Part shown: positions 10,106-16,416 of the stretch, piece after piece
Layout: each line of letters opens with the position of its first letter
Position numbering within the stretch: position 1 is the stretch's first letter
Assembly (NCBI GenBank): GCA_930990555.1
Contig: CAKNPW010000016.1
Location: 1 to 41,700 of the forward strand
Direction: 5' to 3'
Source of the DNA: an uncultured Clostridium sp.
GTDB taxonomy: Bacteria > Bacillota > Clostridia > TANB77 > CAG-508
DNA length: 41,700 nt
Program-made: the position numbers and the translations under genes
The notes under the pieces: generated by a model
The model's database searches: none
What the model saw: only the letters and a program-made list of their open reading frames with translations
Told to the model about the DNA's origin: nothing

Positions 10106-10360
10106 TCAAGCTAAAAACTTAAAATTATAGATTTCTATAATCTCAACTTGCATATTTTCTCGTAGTTTCCCTCTTAAGAAAAATTTCTCTAAATCTTTTT
10201 GATATATATAATCCGCTATGTTATCATACGCAAACACCTCTATTTCTGAATTATTTAATAATTTTGCTTTAAATAAGACTTTTGATTTTTCTTTGCTATT
10301 TATTACAAATTTAAAATTTACATCACTTATCCTTTTTATAAATAAAAAACATTCATTCAT
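10106..10360 (-). CDS. Small SSB-like (OB-fold) protein in the DGR locus
   Basis: This is an 84-residue protein. Its pattern (IEVFAYDNIADYIYQ, then FFLRGKLRENMQVEI) resembles the middle and C-terminal strands of single-stranded-DNA-binding proteins, where a strand of type I.V.A(W/F/Y)... is followed by a helix and a G(R/K)L strand. It is shorter than a typical SSB (about 110-170 residues) and lacks the acidic C-terminal tail, so it would be a minimal OB fold. The Shine-Dalgarno site is poor. It lies between the template repeat and target gene 1 in the same orientation. A role in handling single-stranded cDNA is inference from position. The alternative is an unrelated housekeeping SSB paralogue. 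Confidence 0.6.
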   Translation of the reverse strand: MNECFLFIKRISDVNFKFVINSKEKSKVLFKAKLLNNSEIEVFAYDNIADYIYQKDLEKFFLRGKLRENMQVEIIEIYNFKFLA

Positions 10361-10600
10361 AATTATTAGTTAAAAATTCTTAGCATACTTCTTAACCTTA
10401 AATCTAAAACGTTTATATTTATACCTTTTCACCTTGAAAATTCTTTTTTAAAAAGGTCTTAAAATACATACTTTCGCTATACCTACTGGTATATATTTTA
10501 ATGATTCATATTTACCTTAAATAGGAAGGAATAAACCTCTTTAATATCTAATATTTCACTGGACTACTTCCGTAAAAATAGCCATCTGGATTGATATTAG
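10361..10600 (-). ncRNA. Structured spacer 3' of the template repeat, probable part of the DGR RNA
   Basis: This is 240 nt without a gene, directly downstream of the TR on the transcribed strand. At 10459-10501 there is an 8-bp outer stem (10459-10466 with 10494-10501) that encloses a 6-bp hairpin with a 4-nt loop (10478-10493) stacked directly on it. It also encloses a small hairpin capped by GAAA (10467-10477), so it has the look of a three-way junction. In studied DGRs the RNA flanking the TR is needed for cDNA priming. Assigning that role here is inference. Confidence 0.5.
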
Positions 10601-10734
10601 AGTGCTGCACGACAACCGTCTGTTGTTGTTACTATTAGTCGGATTGTTGTTGTTACGATTGTCTGCTGGATTGTTTGTACCATTGTTGTTGTAATTGCCA
10701 CCCCTATAAACCCTGTTGTTGGTACTGTTGGCCT
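10601..10734 (-). repeat. DGR template repeat (TR)
   Basis: This 134-bp non-coding segment starts 12 nt after the reverse transcriptase stop codon. Read in the frame of the targets it is crowded with AAC/AAT codons (runs of Asn), exactly where the VRs hold Tyr, Ser, Cys, His, Gly, Asp and others. It keeps the invariant framework codons of the VRs (Arg-Val-Tyr-Arg-Gly-Gly, Pro-Ala, Arg-Leu-Ser). It ends in the GC-richer CGGTTGTCGTGCAGCACT shared with VR2. The open frame across it has no start of its own and is not a gene. Confidence 0.95.
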
Positions 10735-10746
10735 TTCGGTTTATCC

Positions 10747-11757
10747 CTAATTTATATAAAAAAGTTTCTCTTCCAAATTCCTTGTATTTGCATATTTCAT
10801 ATATCCTAAATGACCACATATAAATCTACTTGCTTCTTTGCTACTTATATTGCCTTTTTTTACTTCTTCTTTTAAATGTCTAACTTTTTGCTTAATAGCT
10901 TTTTTCCCTCTATCTCGTAACTTTAGACGATATTCGTTTATCTTGTATCCACAAAAATTTACTCCCTGACTACTTTTAAATATTTGGGTTTTGTCGTTTA
11001 ATTCTAATTCTAATTTTATTTTTAAATAATTTTTAATTTTTTCTAAAAGTTCAATGGCTTCTTTTTTTGTTTTTACAAATAAAACCGAATCGTCCATATA
11101 TCTAAAATAATATTTTACTTTAAGCTCGTGTTTTATATATTGGTCTATTTCATTTAAGTATATATTTGCAAATATTTGTGAGGTATAATTACCTATTGGA
11201 AGTCCTTTTTTACCTGAATTTGAATATACTATTTTTTCTAATAGTTTTACTAATTTTTCTTCTTTTACTTTTCTTTTTAAAATACTCATTAGAATATCTT
11301 TATCTATATTCTGAAAATATTTTCGAATATCCATTTTTAAAATATAATAATTTTGCCATAGTCTTTTGCAATGTTTCATTGTATTTTGTACGTCTATAGA
11401 TGCTTTATGCATTCCTCTTTTTTTTATACATGCGTATGATGTATCTATAAATTGATTTACAAAATATCTATTTAAAAAACTATCTACTATCCATCTATGT
11501 ACAATTCTATCTATATATCGTGAAGCTTCTATTTTTCTTCTTTTTGGATATTGAATATAAAAAATTCTATATCCACCATGTTCATAAGTTCCATTTTTTA
11601 GCTGTTCATATAGCCATCTTATGTATTCTTCTTGTTTTAGATTAAATAGAATAACTTCTTTTTTATAATTTTTTCCTTTCCTAGAAAGTAAATGTGCCTT
11701 CATAAGATTGTCATAAGTTAAATATTTATCAAATTCATTCCTTATTGTTTTTGCCAT
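10747..11757 (-). CDS. DGR reverse transcriptase
   Basis: This 336-residue RT copies the TR transcript into error-prone cDNA that replaces VR sequence. Visible motifs are the first catalytic Asp in KMDIRKYF (residues 141-148), LPIGNYTSQ at 186-194 and the YMDD box at 220-223. The (L/I/V)GxxxSQ form of motif 4, in place of QGxxxSP of group II intron or retron enzymes, is diagnostic for DGR RTs. There is no fused maturase, endonuclease or other domain. The ATG at 11757 overlaps the end of avd by 23 nt, which suggests translational coupling. The TR follows immediately, an order less common than TR before RT. Confidence 0.95.
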   Translation of the reverse strand: MAKTIRNEFDKYLTYDNLMKAHLLSRKGKNYKKEVILFNLKQEEYIRWLYEQLKNGTYEHGGYRIFYIQYPKRRKIEASRYIDRIVHRWIVDSFLNRYFVNQFIDTSYACIKKRGMHKASIDVQNTMKHCKRLWQNYYILKMDIRKYFQNIDKDILMSILKRKVKEEKLVKLLEKIVYSNSGKKGLPIGNYTSQIFANIYLNEIDQYIKHELKVKYYFRYMDDSVLFVKTKKEAIELLEKIKNYLKIKLELELNDKTQIFKSSQGVNFCGYKINEYRLKLRDRGKKAIKQKVRHLKEEVKKGNISSKEASRFICGHLGYMKYANTRNLEEKLFYIN

Positions 11758-12109
11758 AGTATCTTACTAAGCCTCCTATTATTTTGCCCATTTCATATAT
11801 TAGACTCATAGCATATTCAAATTTTTTCTTATCTATCCATGCATTTTTATACATAATCCTTAGTAAAATTCTTTGAACGCTTAAATCTGCATCAATTTTA
11901 TTGATAATATTAAATCTTTTTTTTATGTCTATTTTATTTAGATACATTATGCCTTCTAGCATTTTATACATAGAATTTTTATATTCTGTACCTATACTAA
12001 ATTTCTCTGTCCTTGGAATTTTTAATATTACCTCTAACATATATTCAATATATCTTTCAGATTTTGGAATTAATGTTAATTCACTTTCCTTTTTATTTTG
12101 CTTTTCCAA
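11735..12109 (-). CDS. avd: DGR accessory variability determinant (Avd-like four-helix protein)
   Basis: This 124-residue protein is almost entirely helical and basic, with the length and helix pattern of Avd, the S23-like four-helix bundle. Avd forms a ring, binds the DGR RNA and the reverse transcriptase, and is required for cDNA synthesis. Segments such as RYIEYMLEVILKIPRTEKFSIG and ADLSVQRILLRIMYKNAW, spread over residues 19-92, match this family by eye. It sits directly before the RT (23-nt overlap) and overlaps the gene upstream by 17 nt. Identification rests on pattern and context. Confidence 0.85.
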   Translation of the reverse strand: MEKQNKKESELTLIPKSERYIEYMLEVILKIPRTEKFSIGTEYKNSMYKMLEGIMYLNKIDIKKRFNIINKIDADLSVQRILLRIMYKNAWIDKKKFEYAMSLIYEMGKIIGGLVRYYGKNNKE

Positions 12110-12488
12110 GATTTCTCACTCTTTCTAATATATCTTCTTCCTGTTCTTTTCTGTTTTCACAGTTCTTACATTCCAAACAGTTTCTAGTTTCTTTGGTATC
12201 TTTTCCTTTATATCTATATATTTCCTCTAATTCATCTTTTTCATTTTTTACATATAAGATAAATGAATAACCTAGTTTTTCTAACTTTGCTATATATCTC
12301 TCTACATTTTTTACTAAAAATCCTACTTTACATAGTTCTTTTCGCATGCAAGTTAATTTTAGTCCTAATTCTTCATGTAAAGTTATTGCATCTTTTCCTA
12401 TTGCTACAAAGAATATTCCATTCTTTGCTAATATTATTGACCCTTCATTTTCTTTTTGTAATTTTTCTACTTCTTGGACGAATTTCAT
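12093..12488 (-). CDS. MutS domain I-like DGR accessory protein with a cysteine motif
   Basis: Residues about 20-85 of this 131-residue protein resemble the mismatch-recognition domain I of MutS: a strand like GIFFVAIGKDAITLHEELGL, then a segment leading into VERYIAKLEKLGYSFILY, equivalent to the MutS pattern around its YHAVDSYIAKL motif. No other MutS domain or ATPase is present. A CLECKNC motif (CxxCxxC, about residues 104-110) suggests a metal site. MutS-like accessory genes have been described in some DGRs, and its place between target gene 2 and avd fits. GGAGG lies about 11 nt before the ATG. Its action on heteroduplexes made during retrohoming is inference. Confidence 0.7.
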   Translation of the reverse strand: MKFVQEVEKLQKENEGSIILAKNGIFFVAIGKDAITLHEELGLKLTCMRKELCKVGFLVKNVERYIAKLEKLGYSFILYVKNEKDELEEIYRYKGKDTKETRNCLECKNCENRKEQEEDILERVRNLGKAK

Positions 12489-12584
12489 TTTTTATTTTCC
12501 TCCACATAAACACAAATTATTAATTTTCTATTATTCAAACTTCTTTACTTGTTATAGTGCATCGCTACCAGGGCTCAGTATTAC

Positions 12585-13904
12585 TTAATATAAAGTGCTG
12601 CACGACAACCGTCTGTAGTTGTTACTATGAGTCGGACTGTAGCCGTTACGATAGCCTGCTGGACAGTTTGTACCATTGTAGTAGTAATAGCCACCCCTAT
12701 AAACCCTGTAGTTGGTACTGAGGGCCTCCATTGTCCAGTCGTATACGTTTCCGGCTAGGTCGTATATATTATTTGCTTTTGTGTACTCTGCACTTCCTGT
12801 TGGTATTCTTATATAGCTTCCTTCATTTTTCGTATCCACAAATCCTCTACTATTTACATATTCAAATGTTGCATTATTGTAATTTCCCCAACTTGTTGAA
12901 TCATCTGTTATTTGCTCTTTTGTTTTATTTCCTGTTTCTATTAACCACATTAATGTTCTATCCCATTGGTTTCCCCATATCATTCCTGTTACTACATTTG
13001 TATTTTCTCCTCTTAAATTCTTACATCTTTTATACATCTTGTACCATGTTTGGCCATTTATATTTGTATTTCCTTTTCGTATTACTGGTGTCTCTTGGTT
13101 TATATTTCCTGTTTCATATCTTCCTATATAAAATCCTCCATATTTTTCCACACTTGCTACCATATTATTAAATTCTTTTTCCAACTGATTTAAAAATTCA
13201 TGGGTTGTTTTTGCTCCTAGTCCTAGTGTTTTTAATCTTGAATCCATATCATATCCTGTACTTCCACTCTTTGGTACTACATCTGGCTCTCTACGACCTG
13301 TTTTACTACTTATTGTCATTACTCCATTACTTTCGCTCCAATTATATGGATATGTTCCTGTTATTTCATCAAATAAGCTACTTGAATTTGTTCTTGTTGT
13401 AAACTGATATATTTTTCCCCATTTTTTTCCATTGCTATCAATTCCATAAAATTTACTTATATCTGGTACTGGCACCCATACATATTGGTTTCTATTCTTT
13501 TGGGCTTCTGCTACATTACTATCTGTAACAGATTCTTCTCCTTCGTATATTACATATCCAGTATCTATTTCATTCTCTCCTGTTACACTACTTCCTACAT
13601 ATCCGTTTGGCACTGGTACTTTATCTCCACTTGCGTCTTCCTCTATATGCATATATTCATTATTCTCTAAATTTACTGCATTTGCTGTCGTTTTTGTTGC
13701 TTGTAATACTTCACTGTTTTCTTTTTTTGAAAATGCATATGCTATTAATGTAGCTAGTAGTATAATTACTAATATTATAGTAATTGGTACTACTCTTTTC
13801 TTATTTACTATTCTTTTTGTTTTGTTTTTACTATTTTCTTGTTTTTTAGTAGTTGTCTTAATTGTACTTTTTAATGTTTTACTCCCTTTTTTACCTTTTC
13901 CCAC
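12585..13904 (-). CDS. DGR variable protein 2: membrane-anchored FGE-sulfatase/C-type-lectin-like domain protein
   Basis: This 439-residue paralogue of target 1 starts at a GTG (13904) with AAAGGAG 7 nt upstream. It has a long Lys-rich N-terminus, a hydrophobic anchor at about residues 39-58 and an external FGE/C-type-lectin-like domain with the NIYDLAGNVYDWT signature. The last about 43 residues form VR2, which differs from the TR only at adenines. It shares a 681-bp identical block (12879-13559) with target 1. It is the first full-size gene after the leader and is followed by the accessory genes and RT, so it is likely the main current target. Ligand binding at the cell surface is inferred. 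Confidence 0.92.
   Translation of the reverse strand: MGKGKKGSKTLKSTIKTTTKKQENSKNKTKRIVNKKRVVPITIILVIILLATLIAYAFSKKENSEVLQATKTTANAVNLENNEYMHIEEDASGDKVPVPNGYVGSSVTGENEIDTGYVIYEGEESVTDSNVAEAQKNRNQYVWVPVPDISKFYGIDSNGKKWGKIYQFTTRTNSSSLFDEITGTYPYNWSESNGVMTISSKTGRREPDVVPKSGSTGYDMDSRLKTLGLGAKTTHEFLNQLEKEFNNMVASVEKYGGFYIGRYETGNINQETPVIRKGNTNINGQTWYKMYKRCKNLRGENTNVVTGMIWGNQWDRTLMWLIETGNKTKEQITDDSTSWGNYNNATFEYVNSRGFVDTKNEGSYIRIPTGSAEYTKANNIYDLAGNVYDWTMEALSTNYRVYRGGYYYYNGTNCPAGYRNGYSPTHSNNYRRLSCSTLY
12594..12727 (-). repeat. DGR variable repeat VR2
   Basis: This is 134 bp, collinear with the TR without gaps. There are 16 differences, and every one is at an adenine of the template on the coding strand: 10 A to T, 4 A to G and 2 A to C by my count. 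They change 13 codons of the target protein tail. The framework codons, Ser/Cys/Thr codons and the terminal GC-rich motif are unchanged. This is direct evidence of adenine-specific hypermutation. Confidence 0.97.
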
Positions 13905-13955
13905 TTTTCCGCTCCTTTCCTTTATATTAAATTTTAAAAATCCATTTTTACACGC

Positions 13956-13999
13956 AAAAAAGGAAAACCAACAGACTATTAGTCTTGGTTCTCCTTTTT
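13956..13999 (-). terminator. Strong hairpin terminator or attenuator ahead of DGR target gene 2
   Basis: A stem of about 15 bp (13956-13971 with 13985-13999, one G-U pair) is capped by an AGAC/GTCT extension and followed by a run of six T on the minus strand. It also has a T run on the plus strand, so it could work both ways. It lies 52 nt before the start of target gene 2 and after the leader promoter, so transcription of the DGR must pass it. The leader ORF stop codon lies in its apical loop. Confidence 0.75.
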
Positions 14000-14122
14000 A
14001 TCCATCACTTCTAGAGCAGAATTCCTTCCTGCTCTTTTATTATTATTTAAAATACATGTGTGTGTGTGTACAGCGCCAAGCATTTCAGCTATTGTACTAT
14101 TTTTTGCAAGTATTTTTTCCAT
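13979..14122 (-). CDS. Putative 47-residue leader ORF of the DGR operon
   Basis: The ATG at 14122 is preceded by GAAGGTGA at suitable spacing; a GTG at 14131 in frame is an alternative. The product begins MEKILAKNSTIAEMLG, is not hydrophobic, and I do not recognise it. Its 5' half contains a (TG)6.5 dinucleotide run (14057-14069), and a 7-bp hairpin (14013-14035) lies inside it. Its stop codon falls in the loop of the terminator hairpin. It may be a regulatory leader peptide or a small protein gene ended by that terminator. Confidence 0.4.
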   Translation of the reverse strand: MEKILAKNSTIAEMLGAVHTHTCILNNNKRAGRNSALEVMDKKENQD

Positions 14123-14154
14123 TTTTTTCACCTTCATCAATTTTCTTTGAAGGC

Positions 14155-14183
14155 ATTATAAATTATGGATTTTTGAAAGTAAA
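14155..14183 (-). promoter_or_regulatory. Probable sigma-A promoter of the DGR operon
   Basis: On the minus strand TTTACT (14183-14178) and a consensus TATAAT (14160-14155) are separated by 17 nt. It points toward the leader ORF and target gene 2. The right arm of a perfect inverted repeat abuts the -35 box, so the promoter is likely regulated. Confidence 0.65.
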
Positions 14184-14220
14184 TAGAAGAATGTGTCATA
14201 TTTTTGTAACATTCTTCTAT
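14183..14220. promoter_or_regulatory. Perfect 12-bp inverted repeat next to the DGR promoter
   Basis: ATAGAAGAATGT (14183-14194) and its exact complement (14209-14220) are separated by 14 nt. One end touches the -35 hexamer. There is no T run, so it looks more like an operator or an activator site than a terminator. Confidence 0.5.
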
Positions 14221-14356
14221 CTTTGTACGGATATTACTTTTAGACTTTTTATATTATTTTTTGATTACATTCTATTTTTTTCCAGTTTTTTGTGTATTTT
14301 TAATCTATTAATCAAGTAATTATATCTTATATTATTTTCTATGATTTGTTGAAAAC

Positions 14357-14402
14357 AAAAAAACAGTGGAAAACTAATAATTCTTTAATTAGTTTTCCAC
14401 TG
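14357..14402 (-). terminator. Terminator of the fru-pts operon
   Basis: A perfect 15-bp stem (14364-14378 with 14388-14402) is followed by seven T on the minus strand, 29 nt after the ptsI stop codon. The stretch from 14221 to 14356 holds no gene that I can support. Confidence 0.9.
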
Positions 14403-14430
14403 CTTTTATACTATAATTTTTTCTTATTTT

Positions 14431-16131
14431 TTAAAAATTATTTTTAAATTCCTCAAGTCTTGCTTTTACTTCACTTGCTGAAGACATTTTTAAAACTTCT
14501 TGAACTAGCTTTTTACATTCTTTATGATTTAAGCTTCTAATCATCTTTCTAGTATTTAATATTTTAGTAGGATTCATAGAAAATTCATCTAATCCTAATC
14601 CAACTAAAAGAGGTATAAATCTTTCATCACTTGCAGCCTCTCCACACATTCCGCAGAATATTTTAGATTTATGTGCACCATCAATTGCCATTTTAATTAA
14701 ACGTATAACTGCTGGATGAAATTTAGTATATAAATCTGATATTTTTTCATTTCCTCTTTCAACTGCAACAGTATATTGAATTAGGTCATTTGTACCAATA
14801 CTAAAGAAGTCACATTCTTTAGCCAATTCTTCTGCCATAATTGCAGCTGATGGAATTTCTATCATTATTCCGACTTTTACATTCTTATCAAATTTTACCT
14901 TTTCTGCTTTTAATTCTTCTTTAACTTCATTTATAATTTCTTTTGCAGCTCTTATTTCATCTATAGAAGAAATCATTGGAAGCATAATTGCAAGTTTTCC
15001 ATAAACACTTGCTCTATATAAAGCTCTTAATTGAACTTTAAATATCTCTGGTTCACGTAAACATATTCTAATAGCTCTATATCCTAAAAAAGGATTATCT
15101 TCTTTATCTAAATTTAAATATTTTAAGTCTTTATCCCCACCAATATCTAGTGTACGAACTATAACTCTTTTGCCTTCAGATTTCTCTAAAACGTCTTTAT
15201 AAGCTTCAAATTGTTCATCTTCTGTTGGCATACTATCTGAATCCATATATAGAAATTCACTTCTAAATAATCCAACTCCCTCTGCACCATTTTCTAATAC
15301 CATTTCCATGTCTTTAGGAGTTCCTATATTAGCAACTATTTCTGTCTTATATCCGTCTTTAGTAATACTCTTTTTATTTTTAAATTTAGATAAATTTCCT
15401 TTTTCATCTTTCAATTCTTTTTGAATTGTAGTTAACTTATCTACTTCTTCTTTTGAAGGATTTACGAATATATCTCCTGTTTCTCCATTCATTGCAATAT
15501 AAATATCATTTTCTATATTATCAAGAGCTCCTTTAGCTCCTACTATTGCAGGAATTTCATGAGTTCTAGCCATAATAGATACATGAGAATTTTCACTACC
15601 ATTTTCTATTATAATTCCTGCAACTGCTTTTAAGTTTAATTTAGCTGTATCTGATGTAGATAAATCTTTGCCTACCAAAATTGTATTTTCTGGTAAATTA
15701 CTTAAATCTAGTTCAGCTTTATTTATAATTTTATTTAATATTCTTTGCTTCATATCCTCTATATCAGATGATCTTGCAGACATATACTCATCGTCCATAT
15801 TTTTAAAAACTTCTTCAACACTTTCAAAGCCTACTTTTACTGCATATCCTGCATTATATCCATCTTCTTGTATTAATCTTTCTGTTTCTGCTGTTAGTGT
15901 AGGGTCTTGTAATATCATCAAATAAGCATTCATAATGTCTGCTTCTGTTCCAGAAAGTTTTTCTATAACTTTCTTTGTATCTTCTATTACATCATTTAGA
16001 CATTTCTTAAAATAATTTAATTCATTTTCCCTATTGTCAACCTTAAAATCGGTAAGTTTTACTTCTTCATTTTTTAACACTTTTGTATGTCCAATCCCAA
16101 TACCCTTTGATACACCTTTACCTTTTAACAT
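14431..16131 (-). CDS. ptsI: Phosphoenolpyruvate-protein phosphotransferase (PTS enzyme I)
   Basis: Cytoplasmic enzyme I takes phosphate from phosphoenolpyruvate and passes it to HPr. At 566 residues it has the normal length. The phosphorylated His183 lies in GSENSHVSIMAR. The PEP-binding domain shows DFFSIGTNDLIQYT and IFCGMCGEAA. AGAGGAG lies 6 nt before the ATG at 16131. It is the last gene of fruK-fruA-ptsH-ptsI, 21 nt after ptsH, and a strong terminator follows. Placing the general PTS genes behind the fructose genes means fructose induction would also raise general PTS capacity. Confidence 0.97.
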   Translation of the reverse strand: MLKGKGVSKGIGIGHTKVLKNEEVKLTDFKVDNRENELNYFKKCLNDVIEDTKKVIEKLSGTEADIMNAYLMILQDPTLTAETERLIQEDGYNAGYAVKVGFESVEEVFKNMDDEYMSARSSDIEDMKQRILNKIINKAELDLSNLPENTILVGKDLSTSDTAKLNLKAVAGIIIENGSENSHVSIMARTHEIPAIVGAKGALDNIENDIYIAMNGETGDIFVNPSKEEVDKLTTIQKELKDEKGNLSKFKNKKSITKDGYKTEIVANIGTPKDMEMVLENGAEGVGLFRSEFLYMDSDSMPTEDEQFEAYKDVLEKSEGKRVIVRTLDIGGDKDLKYLNLDKEDNPFLGYRAIRICLREPEIFKVQLRALYRASVYGKLAIMLPMISSIDEIRAAKEIINEVKEELKAEKVKFDKNVKVGIMIEIPSAAIMAEELAKECDFFSIGTNDLIQYTVAVERGNEKISDLYTKFHPAVIRLIKMAIDGAHKSKIFCGMCGEAASDERFIPLLVGLGLDEFSMNPTKILNTRKMIRSLNHKECKKLVQEVLKMSSASEVKARLEEFKNNF

Positions 16132-16152
16132 ATTTATCTCCTCTTTTGTTTA

Positions 16153-16416
16153 TTATTCTCCAAAATTATTTTTAAAAGCTTCTTCAATTTCTTTCATTGC
16201 TTCTTGTTCTTTTTCTCCATCACATTGTACTTCAATATCGGTCTTTTGCTTAATTCCAGCTGACATAATCATCAATGGAGATTTTGCATTTACAGTCTTC
16301 CCATTAGCTATTAATTTTACATCACATGGATATTTCATAGCTATTTTTGCAAGCTCTGTAGCAGGTCTTGCATGTAATCCTGTTTCGCTTTCTAATGTAA
16401 AAGTTTTACTTAGCAT
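16153..16416 (-). CDS. ptsH: Phosphocarrier protein HPr
   Basis: An 87-residue HPr that carries phosphate from enzyme I to the sugar-specific EIIA domains. His15 is in the ETGLHARPA motif. Ser46 is present in AKSPLMIMSAGI, the site used by HPr kinase in Firmicutes, so a role in CcpA-type catabolite control is possible. It overlaps the end of fruA by 11 nt, which points to coupled translation. Its family and role are certain. Confidence 0.97.
   Translation of the reverse strand: MLSKTFTLESETGLHARPATELAKIAMKYPCDVKLIANGKTVNAKSPLMIMSAGIKQKTDIEVQCDGEKEQEAMKEIEEAFKNNFGE

Noticed and set aside
10556-10819. An 87-codon frame through the template repeat
   Set aside because: It only reflects the in-phase copy of the target tail in the TR. 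It has no ribosome site and overlaps the end of the RT gene.
13485-14319. Plus-strand frames opposite the DGR leader
   Set aside because: No ribosome sites and low-complexity Phe/Leu/Ser content; the promoter, repeat and terminator signals favour the minus strand.
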